Shown piece by piece: positions 45,658 to 57,552 of a stretch of 64,000 nt of DNA. The first letter of the stretch is position 1, and each line of letters opens with the position of its first letter. The stretch is taken from assembly GCA_902729315.2 (NCBI GenBank), contig LR746276.1:1093169-1157168 (forward strand). Reading direction: 5' to 3'. Under the pieces are notes generated by a model. That model saw only the letters and a program-made list of their open reading frames with translations. It was not told where the DNA came from and did not search any database. The position numbers and the translations under genes are program-made. This DNA is from Spirodela intermedia. Its lineage: Eukaryota > Streptophyta > Magnoliopsida > Alismatales > Araceae.

Positions 45658-47024
45658 ATGGCGCCGGCTTTCTTTCATGAGGCGGAGAAGACGGTCTGCG
45701 TGATGGACGCCGGCGGAAGGGTCGGGGCGGCGCTGGTGAAGAAGCTCCTCCGGCGAGGTTACACCGTACATGCCGCCACCCAAGGTCCCCTCGCTCTCTC
45801 TCTCTCTTCTCTTCTCTTTCTCTCTCTATTTGCAGACGGTGGAGTTGAGTGATCAAGCTGATAATGGTTCTGGTGGTGTGGGCAGGCGATCGGTGGGGAG
45901 TGGCGAAGCTCGCCGGCGGCGGTGAGAGCGAGCGGCTGAAGGTCTTCAGGGCGGACCCGTTCGACTACCAGAGCCTCCTGGACGCCGTCAGGGGATGCTC
46001 CGGCCTATTCTACTCCTTCGAGCCCCCCCCGGAACAACCCAGCTACGACGTAAGCTTCTCAAACGAGATGAAATCAGTGGCGGAAGAGCGGAGATACGGG
46101 AGGTTGCTTCATGGTTCCCTCTCTTGTTGCAGGAGTACATGGCGGAGGTGGAGGTGATGGCGGCCCAGAACGTGCTCGAGGCCTGCGCGCAGACGGAGAT
46201 GGTGGAGCGCGTTGTGTACACCTCGTCGGTTACCGCCGTCGTCTGGCGCGAAAGCCGCCGCCTCGTCCCCGGCCTTGACGAGCGCGACTGGAGCGATCCC
46301 CACTTCTGCCGCAAATTCCGGGTACCCCCATTAATCCCCTCCCCCTTCCTCCTCTTCCTCCTCCTATCTTCTGCAAGATCGCCGGTTGTGGGCAGCGGAA
46401 TTGAATGGCCGGCTGATCTCCATTAATTCCACCTCCTCCATCCATCCTTCTTCAATGGTTGATGGCCTTGCTTGTACTGCAACAGCTGTGGCACGCGCTG
46501 GCGAAGACGCTAGCGGAGAAGGCAGCCTGGGCGCTGGCAATGGACAGGGGGGTCGGCATGGTCGCCATTAACGGGGGCCTGCTGGCCGGGCCGGGGCTCT
46601 CTGTAGCCACCAGCCCTTACCTGAGAGGCGCCGCCGAGATGTACGAAGACGGGCTACTGGTCACCGTTGAGGACGACTTTCTCGCCGACGCCCATATCTG
46701 CGCCTTCGAGGACCCCACCGCCTACGGCCGCTACCTCTGCTTCAACCGCGTCGTGTGCCGCCCCGAGGACGCCGCTGAGCTCGCCAAGATGATGGCCGTC
46801 CCCTGCCCGCCGCCCTCCAGCAGGTAAAAGAATAAAACCTCCGATCAAACCGGCAGGAGAAGAAATGAGGGTAGAATGGTGAATATGGTGACTTATGTGG
46901 CCGTTTTTGTTTTGCTATTCTTAGTGAGGACTTCAAGATCGTGCGTCAGAGGATCCAGGGGGAGAAGCTGAGCAAACTGATGTTGGGATTCGGAGGGGGG
47001 CTGGAAGCGGAGATCGTCCATTAG
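45658..47024 (+). CDS. Cinnamoyl-CoA reductase-like protein, SNL6 type
   Basis: A 305-aa NAD(P)-binding short-chain-dehydrogenase-type protein in five exons: 45658-45784, 45886-46049, 46133-46321, 46486-46823, 46925-47024; all junctions are GT-AG and in phase. The start MAPAFF fits the family. The Rossmann segment is KTVCVMDAGGRVGAALVKKL near 10-29. DPFDYQSLLDAVRGCSGLFY, VVYTSSVTAVVW and LDERDWSD are the usual CCR/DFR-family blocks. The block preceding the catalytic lysine reads LWHALAKTLAEKAAW, so the YxxxK Tyr appears replaced by His. This pattern fits the CCR-like clade named after rice SNL6 (defence-related lignification); true CCR activity is doubtful. In-frame ATGs at 45586 and 45649 would add up to 24 residues, partly encoded by the CT repeat. 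The gene lies in the spacer of the inverted duplication. Confidence 0.9.
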
Positions 47025-48217
47025 ATCTGTTTCGACGGCCAGGATCGGTTTAGCGGGAGATGCACGGGCCCCGTGCCAGCGCTTCGCACGGAGTTTCGGA
47101 GAAAAGTCTCTTCTTGATTCCCTAGTTATGGCGACCACGTGGGCAGATTTGGACACGTCACGTCAGCACGATGTGCCGCCGTCCGTTCCTTTTCTAGGGC
47201 TACATTTGCAAAAAAATGTTTTATTAATATGATTGCATATATACATTTTTTGTATTAATGTTGTCCCTCACGGAGTACAGTCAAACCCAGTCCCAATCAG
47301 CCAGTCTGTGAACGTGTTCTACGAGACTGTGAGAAGGCGGGAAATTACAAGTGTACCCTCACTCACTGCCATATTATCAAAAATCCTCGAGACGTGTATG
47401 ATCGTGCGATGCAAGACAAACTTAGGGGCTTTTCTGTACTTTATTTCAGAATCTTCCAGAATGCGTCGGTCCGACTGTACGGATGGCACTAGTGGGGAGA
47501 TAAAAAATAAAAAATACTATATCATCCGGCATTTGCCGACCTGTGCTATAATTCTGCAGGTATATAGCATGATTCTTGCTATCCACGTGGCCGTCGGATT
47601 ATTCGAATCATTAAATATCAGAATACATATTAATTATATATCTTTATTTAACCATATTTTATAGGCAAACTTTCCGAATATATTTATACATACTCTCTCT
47701 CTCTCTCTCCCTAATGGGTACATATCGACAGGCCCAGGCCCAAAACACATTTGTTGGGCTTCTCTCAGAGCGCATGTCACTGGGCTCTCTCTAATTGGGC
47801 TATAGACGAGGGGAAGCCCACCGATCACCACCGGTCCAGAAATTATAACCACATTTGGAAAAAAAAGAAAGAAAAAAAGGGGGGAACGTTGATCATAAAA
47901 TGGACGTCGGGTGTATTTTTTAAATATGTAAAATAACTGAGTTTTATTAAAATAATTTAACCAGAGGGGAGTGGCATCCGATGGGAAGGACAGATTTTGA
48001 TGGGGAGAGATGCGACCTTCAATTAAGCAGAAAATTCTGTCTGGCTTTGGGTTGACCAGCGGAGATCAGCTGAGATGGGAGGTCGGAAGGACTCGACGTT
48101 GACCTTTGTCGGTCAGACACAGTCTACGTCGGGCTATCCCGCTTATTAATAATCAGTTTGACCTTGAGTGGAGCGCTTAAAGGATTCTCCGTTGAGATCA
48201 AGCTGGCGTCCTGTTCT
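47025..48217. other. Intergenic sequence between the SNL6-like gene and the right repeat arm
   Basis: Contains the SNL6-like 3' UTR and mixed sequence with a small (CT)n at 47693-47710. No gene is supported. Confidence 0.5.
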
Positions 48218-48561
48218 GCCGTTCTGGGCCAGATGACAGATCACAGGCCCTCTAATTTGAGCCGGCCGAGGAGAGTTGAGACCGGTCAACGGACCAGGAA
48301 GAGGAGATTGAATCCCAGCCGGACGATCTTCAGCTGGCAGCGGACCTGTCTTTGGGAGGAAGGCCTCCTACGGGGGGCGGTCATGGCGGGCCGGTCAGTC
48401 GCCGTTCACTTCTCCGACTTTTCTGCCTAAAGCGCCGTGTCCCTCTGTAACTTTCTTCCTTCTCTCTCCTTCAACCATTCTCTCTCTCTCTCTCTCCCTT
48501 CCTCCCTGTTCCATTTTTTGAAAGAAAAAGACGTGCGAGCGAGCAACCGAGAAAGACACAG

Positions 48562-48598
<37 letters not shown>

Positions 48599-49038
48599 GG
48601 CGGTGCCACTCCCTTACTCCCCCGGCTGTCCCTCGTGGTGGGTACTACTGACGTAGAGAGGCAGAGAGAGAGAGAGAAAGGAGGAGGTTGGAGGCCGCCG
48701 GCTGAGGATCCAGTAGATATTATCATCCCCTTGGACTGGTCTCCCTCCGCTAGGTTCTTCTCTGGTTCTTCCTCGGAAGGTCCCCCCCGGCGGCGCTGCT
48801 TCCTTTCCCTTCGAGGATCTCCAAGATCACGCTTTGGGTCTTCCCAGTCCTCCGGTCTGCTCTCGGCCCGCCGCCGGGGCGCCTCCATTGAAGCCCTAAC
48901 AGAGTCGCCGGCGGAAGATGCTCCCCACCAGATCCAAGTGAGTACCTCCTCCTCAGATCCGCTCCAACCCGCTCATCTCCTCCGGCATTCACGCGGTTCT
49001 CCCTCCTGATCCGCATTTAGGTTTTTGCTTCCATTGCT
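48218..49038 (+). repeat. Right arm of the inverted duplication (native WEB gene 5' region)
   Basis: 821 bp matching the reverse complement of 41396-42220. This arm is continuous with the intact WEB gene, so it is presumably the source copy. It holds CT/GA runs (48479-48496, 48565-48597, 48662-48680) in the promoter or 5' UTR, exon 1 at 48918-48937 and the first 101 bases of intron 1. Confidence 0.95.
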
Positions 49039-51732
49039 GTTCGTCTTTCCCTTCTGCAATTGCCTCTTCCTCCCATTGATCAAGCCTCCGGCGATCTCTT
49101 CTTCTCCGGGGGATTAGGGTTCTTCCGGCAATCACCGGAGCAGCCTGATTCTTCCGATCGCTCCTCTGGTTGATGCTTCCCGATGAATGTTCGATGAACT
49201 GGTTCCGGTTGCAGGTCCGGCTTGCCGGAGACCCCGAACAGCAAGACCTCGCCGGGGAGCTTGAGCAGATCCGGGCTGTCGGAGGCCTCGAACAAGGCGG
49301 CGCCGCCGGCGACCCCCAGAGTCAGCAAGCTGGCCAGAACGCCGTCCAAGTCGGAGCCCGAGTCGCCGCTGCGCCCTTCCATCGACCGCTCGCCGAAGTC
49401 GCTGGAGCGGAGATCGCCGAAAGGCAGCACGCCCCCCGATGTAGGAGAAGCTCGGAACCTCCCATCTTCCTGGAATCCATCTTCTCGGAGAGCTGATAGG
49501 GAATCTGGTGTATGTCTGATCTTGATGCAGAAGCAGGCTCGGGCGGCGAAGGGCGGCGGCGGAGCGGTGGCGGCGGCGGCGTCGGCGGAGGCTGAGGAAG
49601 AGCTGAAGAAGGTGAAGGAGCTGCTGGTGGAGGCGCAGAGTGAGAAGGCCAGAACAATGGAAGAGTTGAAGGAGGCGAAGCGGTCGGCTGCCGAGGCGAG
49701 CGGGAAGCTGGAGGAGGCCATCGTCGCTCAGAAGCGAGCTCAGGAGAGCTCTGAGATTGAGAAGTTCAGGGCCGACGAGCTGGAGCAGGCGGCTATTGAA
49801 GCGGCCCAGAAGAGGGAGGACGAGTGGCAGAGGGAGCTGGAGGGCGCCCACAACCAGCACGCTATCGACGTCTCCGCCCTGCTCACCATCACGCAGGAAC
49901 TTCAGAGGGTGAAGCAGGAGCTGGCCATGACCACCGAGGCGAAGAACGCCGCCCTCAGCCACGCCGACGACGCCATGAAGATTGCAGAGATCAACGCGGA
50001 GAAGGTGGGGATCTTGTCCTCGGAGGTGGGGCATCTCAAGGGCCTGCTTGAATCCAAGGCCGAGGAGAAGGCCGGCGAAACCGCAGAGCTGGTCCGGAGG
50101 TTGAATTCAGAGGTGGAGTCACTGAAATCTGAGCTCGCCGGAGCTCGGTCGGCCGGGGAGCAGGCGGCGGAGATGGCGGCGCAGGTGGAAGCTCTGAAGA
50201 TAGAGGTGGCCGATGCCAAGAGGGCCGAGTCCGATGCGGGCACCATGATGGACGAGTGGAAGAGGAAAGCCGAGCTGCTGGAGGCGCGGGTCGAGGAAGC
50301 TATCCAGTCCGAGAGAGCCGCCATGGAGTCTGTGGGCTCGGCCATGAAGAAACTGGAAGAATCCAACGTTTCCCTGCAGGACGCCGAGTCGGAGATTAGT
50401 TCTCTGAAAGGAAAGGTGGAGGCATTGGAGTCGGAGATCGCGAGGAAGAAGGAGGAGCTGGATGAGTCCCGCCATCGTCTCGAGATGAGCCAGCAGGAGG
50501 TTCAGGAAATGGAGCGCTCAATCGAGTTGTTGAGGTCGGAGATCCGAAGCTCGGAGGAAGAGAAGAGGGAGGCCGCGGAGGAGGCGAAGCGGGCGGCGGC
50601 GGCCATGGAAAGCCTGGCGGAGGACAGGAGCGCGATTGTGGAGGAGCTGGAGGCGTCCCGAGACGAAGGTGAGAAGAACAAGAGAGCCATGGAGGGGCTG
50701 GCTTCGGCCCTGCACGAGGTCTCCACCGAGGCCAGGGAGTCGCAGGAGAGGATACTGATAAAGCAGGCGGAGGTTGAAGAAGCCCACGCGGAGGTCGAGA
50801 GGTTGAAGATGGCCCTGAAAACCAAGGACGAGAGCTATGAGATCCTGCTGAATGAGGCCAAAGAGGAGATCAGTACCCTGAGGAGCGCCCTGGAGAAGTC
50901 CGAGCAGGAGGTCGAAGGGCTGAGATCGGCATTGGAGGAGAAGGAGCTCGATCCACCGGCCGGAAGATCGGAGGAGGAGTTCCGCGTCCTGAAAGAAGAA
51001 ATGAGTGAGCTGATCGTGAAACTGCAAGGAGCGGAGGCCTCGGCGAAGGCTGCGAAGGAAGAAGGAGACGAGCTGCTGAATCGGCTGAGGAAGGCGGAGG
51101 CGGATGCTGGGTCGGCCAACGAGTCCGTCGAGGCGGCCAAAGCCGAGAACCTGCAATTGAAGGATCGGCTGCTGGACAAGGAAAACGAGTTGCAGAGCAT
51201 CAGCCAGGAGAACGACGACCTACGGGCCCGGGAAGCGGTGGCCCTCGGCAAAATCCAGGGGCTGTCAGCGCTGCTGGCCGAGGCCACGAGCAAGAAGGCC
51301 GGTAGAGATAACGAGGAGTACGATATTTTGCCGAAGGCGGCGGAGATCCCGGAAGACGGCGCCGCTGGACGTGCGGCGGAGAAGGCCGAATTGGAAGAAT
51401 CGCCGGGGCAACAGAGGGAGGCGAACGGAAGCCACAAGCCGTCGCCGTCGCCGCCGCCGCCGCCTAGAGGCAATGAGCTCGTTGATGAAGAAGCTAACAC
51501 GTGGGACAACTGCCACGTGGACAAGGATTCATCCCCTCAGGAGGAGCCCGAGTCGGAGGTGTTAGATGATGGTGCTCAGCCGAGGGTTGACCATGTGAAC
51601 GGGGGGTCCTCTGTTGATGCGGAAAATGGCGTTGGATCGTCGCCCACCAAGCAACAGCAGGACCCGAAGAAGAAGAAGCCGTTGCTGCGCAAGTTCGGGA
51701 ACCTGCTGAAGAAGAAGAGCAACCCAAAATAG
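48918..51732 (+). CDS. WEB-family coiled-coil protein (At3g02930/At5g16730-like)
   Basis: An 815-aa coiled-coil protein in three exons: 48918-48937, 49215-49440, 49531-51732. The 20-nt first exon encodes MLPTRSK with the joint inside the Lys codon; the spliced start [15 protein letters not shown] matches the family start. Residues up to about 90 are basic and Ser/Pro-rich ([20 protein letters not shown]). From about 100 to 690 the sequence is Glu/Lys/Ala-rich heptads. It includes the family block [20 protein letters not shown] and [20 protein letters not shown]. After a Pro/Asp-rich linker the tail is basic, [21 protein letters not shown] minus its last residue. Some relatives are annotated as chloroplast-movement (WEB/PMI2) proteins; the exact function is unknown. 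The second intron (90 bp) is a multiple of three without an in-frame stop. The promoter and exon 1 are duplicated in inverted orientation at 41.4-42.2 kb. Confidence 0.92.
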
Positions 51733-52690
51733 CGGTATTTTCCCAAAAGAAGGTAATTTTTTCTTTTGTCGGGTTTTTCCCACCCCTGTCCGGGGCTGCA
51801 TATGTGATGCTTCTTTGAGCGCGGTAGCGCTCCGAGCTTGTGATCTGTCTTCATGTTTTCTTGATTGCTGGGGTATATTCTCGAGTGACAGCTGAGATCT
51901 GCAGAAATATACAAGGATGAGTTTATGCTCTGTTTTCCCTTGAGGTTCGCTGTCTCTGTTTGCTGTATTTTGAGGCAATCACGTTGATTGAGTCTCACTG
52001 TTCTTGAGGAAAATGCCTGAAACAGTGGAAGAACGAGAGGTCTCAGCCAGGCAAAACAAGAAACACAGAGCTTTTAATCGTTGGCTCACGTGGTACCATC
52101 AATCAGGACCCTTTTTTTTTCTGAGAGATTTCATCTTTAACGGAACGGTGGTATTTATTGTTGATCCTTTCTTCTGAGTTGCTTCTGGCTTCGACTGCCT
52201 GCCCTCACCCATGTGAGAGAGTCTCTCCGTGTGAGCTCCTCCGCTCTGCCATCAATCCATCCATGAGAGTAGTGGTTTAATATATGAGCTTGGATCATGT
52301 GAGGAGACGGGGGAGGGGCGCCCACATTTCTTACTCTAGTTATGAAATGCCTTCGGTGATGGCCTCTTCAAACCGTCATGGGCTGCTGCTCCCCCATCTG
52401 TCACGTTCTTTTGTCCTCTCCCAGCGAACTCTGCAAATAACGACGCTGTGTTTTGCTCATTCTTGGTTCCTATCAATCAGGCAGAGTCCTCTCCGCGGCT
52501 CAGGCCCGGGTTGGCGGGTAGCGTGTCGCCCTCCTTTCACCCGCTGCTGGTCTCCGGTCGCCGCCTCGGCCCACCGCCCGACAGAGCTCAGGGTATAGAA
52601 TTTCAGTTCTCCGGCGGGGACCCGGTGTGGGGTGGGCCCCAAACGAGGGATGGGACTCTTGAGCCCCAGGAATCTGGCGGTCCCCTCCCA
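51733..52690. other. 3' flank of the WEB gene and intergenic sequence
   Basis: Probably includes the WEB 3' UTR up to about 52000. The remainder shows short frames without family features. Confidence 0.45.
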
Positions 52691-52988
52691 CGTGGTTCGT
52701 ATTTATCCTTCCGGGGTGAAGGAGCCACCGCCACCGCCATGGCGGCGCCTGCCGCTACCTTCTCTTGAACAACTGGCGAGTGGAGCGGCGGAGTGATCCA
52801 GTGCTAATTTTGGGATTTTCGCGATGACCCATCTATTAGTATAATTTACATCCATTCCAACTGAGACTAGAAAATTGCAGATAGAGGTCAGTAAGGACAT
52901 ATGCGCAAAAGCGCCATCGAATGATTCGAATAAACAAGCAAATTTTAAAATAACAGACACCGGGGAGTCAACTTACCGCCATTTCTCT

Positions 52989-52998
52989 GATTTCCCGC
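52989..52998 (+). promoter_or_regulatory. E2F-site-like sequence
   Basis: ATTTCCCGCC fits the E2F consensus TTTSSCGC. Short match; function inferred from the consensus only. Confidence 0.35.
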
Positions 52999-53798
52999 CC
53001 TTTTCGCCGCTGGGCAAGCAGACGATTAGAACTCCCGCCCCCAGTTCCCGGCGGTGGCGCTCCTTCCTCGATTCTCCGACTGATTCTGTTCCCAAGCAAC
53101 GAGGTCGATCTCATCCGCACATGGGAAGGCGACGCCAAAATCGGTTCACGGCCAAACGAGTTAATTCTGGATATGGTTGCGATTCCGGTAGGGTTTCAGA
53201 TTTGAAAGGATGGGTGCTGGTAAGATGACGGCGTTCCTGATCGCTGATGCAAGCTTCTGCTGGCCGAGGCGGAGGAAGAAGACGCTCCGGACAACGGACG
53301 AGACGAAGAAATCTCCGCACCACACTCGTCTGGGGCAGATCGAGGGATACCGCTAGCAGTTGAAATGAGGTCACCATAGATCTGCAGATCGCGTGGAGCA
53401 AGCAGGCTGCGACTGTTTCATCGATTGGCATGGATCTCAGCGGGGAAGGAACCGGCCGGATTTCCGTTCGATCGGGAGCAGATTCGGCGATGAAGTCGTC
53501 GGCCATCTCTCGGATCTGAACAGCGGGATCATTCCTCCTGTATGATCAGATCAGAGTAAATTCGCGTCAAATCTTTATTGCAGGGATAATTGAAGCGCTG
53601 TGTGATCTCACTGAACAGAGTCCAGAATCAAGCTCGGACACAAGGCTGCGGCCCGACCCTACTACTGTTTACGATCCTCCTCCTGTAGCAGATCGTCTCC
53701 CTTTCTCTCCGGCCTTCAACAGGATCTGGAACCCCGAAGCCTACTAAACACAGCTTTCGAGCTAGAGAGACTGACACTTGACAGGAGATTACTCTGCG

Positions 53799-53800
<2 letters not shown>

Positions 53801-53840
<40 letters not shown>
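53801..53840. repeat. (GA)n microsatellite
   Basis: GA run of about 40 bp in the unresolved region. Confidence 0.95.
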
Positions 53841-53841
<1 letters not shown>

Positions 53842-54035
53842 CGAGCATGGCTCGGCTGGCCTGGAACCGCCCGAGTCCAGTTTGGGCCGGATCGGACTCG
53901 ACTGGGGCTTAGCCGGGTATAAAAGTAGTTTTATTGAAACACTATCAGCGGATTTTTTTGGAAAAGTCCTCGAGAAAGTGAAGAAAGAACGCCAACCCCT
54001 GGTGGCTCAGGAACATTCTACAGTGGGGACGTGGA

Positions 54036-54048
54036 GTGTCCCGCCAAA
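54036..54048 (-). promoter_or_regulatory. E2F-site-like sequence
   Basis: The minus strand reads CTTTTGGCGGGACAC around here, a good match to the E2F consensus TTTGGCGG. It lies 1.05 kb from the other candidate; no target gene is identified. Confidence 0.35.
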
Positions 54049-54300
54049 AGCGTAGTGAGAGAAGATTTCGAAACAGATCAACGGCGGTGGCACTGAGCGG
54101 CGCCACCTCCGTCGGCGCCGGCGGGCTCGCCATCGACGGAAAGCAACCGCAGATTGACGATCTGCTGACGGCCGTCGACCATGGTAGGGGAGTTCTCGAG
54201 GTATCTGGGGCTGTTTCTCTACTTTCCCGTAGACTCTGTAGGATTCCTTTCTGTGGACTGTTGTCATCTTAGAATCGGCATTGTGGAGGGAGGTGACCGC

Positions 54301-57300
54301 CGTTCCATCTCGTTGCTTCGGTAGGGGAATATATAAAATAGAGGTTGAGTGCCACCCTCTGATTGTTTACTCCATCCTTCTGATCCTTTTCCCTTGTCCA
54401 GTTGATGGAAATTTAGTAGTTTATTCCTATTTTGGGAATCTGAATGATTGAGCTGTTCAATAGATTATTCGTACAGTCTGATTAGTTCAATAATCGAGTC
54501 GCTCAGTCGGTAGATTAGTCTCACCATGTCTCGTGCACAGACGTGCTGTGTTGGAAGACAGAATCAATAATTCCACAGAATCGGTGATCTGGATTGGAGC
54601 CGATCTATCCCTAGAGCTATCAGCAACTCTATTCTTTCACCTCTCACCAGCAATCCCGCGCGGCGCCTCCCACACCAGCCCCCCTCCCAAACCCATTAAA
54701 AGGAATCAGAAAGGCCAGGAGTGGCTCTGTTCTGAAAATGTCCACTGCGCAGAGCATCTTCCGAACGTACTCTTGTGTGGAGCAATGATGCATGTGAACT
54801 GTAATAGCAGCTTCTTGTGTGGAGCAAGAAGCATGGGAGAACACCCGCTTCTCTTGTGGGTCTCTTGGGGAGAGGAAGAGTCGTCCGGAAGCTCCGGAAC
54901 TTACCTGAATGGCAGCATAATTGGTGGCCGTATTACAGCCTAAGGCTGGATCTGAGGGCCTCTTGGGTAGTCAGACTGTCGTGATATTGTTGGAAGTTTC
55001 CCCACCTCTTCAGAGGTGATCTTATTCTCTCTTCTGGTCTGAGTTCTTTTTTCTACACCTTATACCACCAGCCGGAAGTAATGGAGAAGCTTTCTTCTCA
55101 CGATTTACGGATATGAGGTGGGGAGATCTCCGATGCTTTCCCAAAGGCATGACATAACAAGCCTAAGCTCTTCAAAAGCGAGTCATTTCTAGAAAGTTTC
55201 GGTCAAAGATACTTGCAAATGGCATCTAGAAGCTACAGTTCTAACGACTCCCCGTCACTAGAATTTATTTAGACTGTTCCATGATGCCATGACTTCAAAT
55301 TTTCACACTTCAATTTTGTTCAAGTCTTCACAGTCAAATTTCCTCCTCATCTGCAAAGGAAGAACTTGGTGACACTCTAGTTTGCTATTCTCTTATTAGT
55401 TCACATCGATGTGGAATAGATGCTTGAAGTCTGTGTTAGAACCCAAAAAACCAGCATGCACATATTTATCGTTTCTGCTAATAGCGGGATTTCAGAATCG
55501 ACTTGATCGCAAGAGCCAGCCAATTCTCTTCAGCTGTGCATCTAGTTTCTACCCGTGACTCTGCGGCCCAGCCCCACCACATTCATGTCTAGAGCCAGTG
55601 GTCCTGGGCTTATCGGTGGGAGGGGGTTCTACTGGACTAGTCCTGCATCTGATAAGTATGAAGAATGAGCAGACTTCAACTTTAATGGTACACTAGATGA
55701 TGTGTAGGCAGGAAGGTGGGCGGAAATTGATGGAATAATATTTTAGAGGGACGAGGATGAAGATGAATCAAGGGTTTGAATCAAGGGTCAGTTTTGGGCA
55801 AAAGCCCAAAATGAAACAAGTGCGAGCTTCAGACCTGGGCCAGCATAAGTGCAAACTGATTTTAGTAGGTGACTAGTTTTCTATTCCATCAAATTATGAG
55901 GTGGAGTCAGGTACTCTAAATCACTTGATAGCATCTTAAATTAATTCACGATTCATGACTCATAAGACAAACGGATTCTTTCATGACAGTTGCTGCTTTC
56001 AGTGTCCTTTCAGATGATAATAGCTATCATTTCATGAAAATGTAATGGTCTATTGGAGGTATCTCTTAGAAAACTATTTGGACCAGTATCCTCTCAACAA
56101 TCAATTCCAGGCACACCCTCCTACACATAAAAAGTACAGATTTGCCCTGTCTAGAGCTTGGTCCGTGCCAAAACTAAGCCAAGTCCTATATGTAACTAGA
56201 AGTCACTAATGTACACCTTCACATGGATATTACATATTACACCAACAAAGGAGGTCCCAGGAAAAGGAAATTAGGGATGCCGATGGGCTGCAACAGGGCT
56301 GGGCTTTGATGAGCAAAGCCTCAGCTTCAGTAACAATAAATGTTTGATTAGTGACGGTACCCATGAGGGCAAGTTTTCACCTTTTGGGGCCAATCCATCA
56401 ACACTGTGGTTGCCAGAAATAAGCAAGCCTTCTTCAAGGGTCACGAAACAAGTTTTGCAACAAAAAAAATAAAAATAAAAATCCAGACCCAGCGCTTACT
56501 GAAGTGGAGGATCAGACAGATTAACGAATAATCAGCATCTGGTCAGGCTGACAGATAGACAAAAGTCATGAAGGAACATGTTGATTTGGAGAGAGATCAA
56601 CTTTGAGCAATCACACGATTAACCCCGCATTCCATCACGCGATAAACCTACTAAATCGGTCTAATTCTGGAGGCTGCTGAAGGCACATTTCCCAACTCCA
56701 GCAAGCATGTTGCGAATAAATTTTCTTCTGAGTTTCAAACAGCCAGGAGACTCTCAGTCCCATTTCTTCTTTAATATAATACATTATCTACTGCTTATTC
56801 TCCCTCATGGCTGCTAGTTCAATGATTCTTCCTCAAGTGTTCTTTTCCCCGTGCACATCACGTCGTGTATTCTGATTTTGAATTTACCTCCGAGTTCCAA
56901 ATCCTACGAGACTGCTTATCCCATTTCTTATTCAACATTATTGCATTTTTCATATGCTCATCCTCTCTAGTCGTTGCTGTTTCCATAATTTTCCCTCAAG
57001 CCTTTTTCCCCCTCAGCATACTTGCGAAAGTTCTACATTATTGTGATGGTTGCGCAAGGACTTTTACAAGGTCGAGGTGGAAGAGGGGCACAACTCAGTA
57101 AACAGACAGGCCAAGATGAAGTGTACAGCTGAAGATCTATCTTGAGGGCTGCAAACACCTGATGACAATGAGAGCCAGAAAAATTCGACATATAGAATTT
57201 AAGAGATGGATGACTACAGGTCCTTGGACATACCATAACGCAATCTGAAGGAGGGTTTTGAAAGCTGGGAAGAAGATCCCTTCCAAAGCCTGGGAGGGCG

Positions 57301-57369
57301 AGGAGCGATCCCATAAACTGAGGTAGATTCGGATGGAGATAGATTTAAGCGCTTCACATGAACGTCTGA
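54301..57369. other. Intergenic sequence, no gene supported
   Basis: Frames at 54533-54943, 56865-57101 and 57033-57314 lack recognisable domains. No RNA gene or transposon end was identified. Confidence 0.4.
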
Positions 57370-57552
57370 GAAGTTAGGATTGAGGTTTTTGATTCTTTTG
57401 AGAAGATACATACAAAATACTATTAGAATAGAAGCAAGTTTTGAAAAAATTATTTTGAATAGAAGTTAGGATTGAGGTTTTTGGTTCTTTTGAGAAGATA
57501 CATGCAAAATACCATTAGAATAGAAGCATGTTTTGAAAAAAATATTTTGAAT
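57370..57552 (+). repeat. 92-bp tandem duplication
   Basis: GAAGTTAGGATTGAGGTTTT at 57370 recurs at 57462. The whole unit up to ATTTTGAAT is repeated with about six substitutions. The duplication is fairly recent and non-coding. Confidence 0.92.

Larger units (their letters stand above)
52691..54300. other. Unresolved region with promoter-like features
   Basis: GC-rich pieces with possible initiation contexts: CCACCGCCATGGCGGCG at 52731 on the plus strand, opening a 9-codon frame, and ATGGCGGTAAGT on the minus strand near 52975, an ATG followed at once by a splice donor. There is a 131-codon minus-strand frame starting at 53506, and (GA)n at 53801-53840. None of the frames resembles a known protein. 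It may be the 5' region of an unrecognised gene or a pseudogene. Confidence 0.35.

Noticed and set aside
48427-48888. Frames at 41546-42043 (+), 42008-42205 (-) and their counterparts at 48158-49016
   Set aside because: They are duplicated because the DNA is duplicated; the segment is promoter, 5' UTR and exon 1 of the WEB gene and the frames have no family features.
49132-51524. Long minus-strand frames opposite the WEB gene
   Set aside because: Shadows of a Glu/Lys-rich coiled-coil gene, giving Leu/Ser-rich complements.
53111-53506. 131-codon minus-strand frame as a gene
   Set aside because: No recognisable domain, no clear splice partner; kept only as part of an unresolved region.
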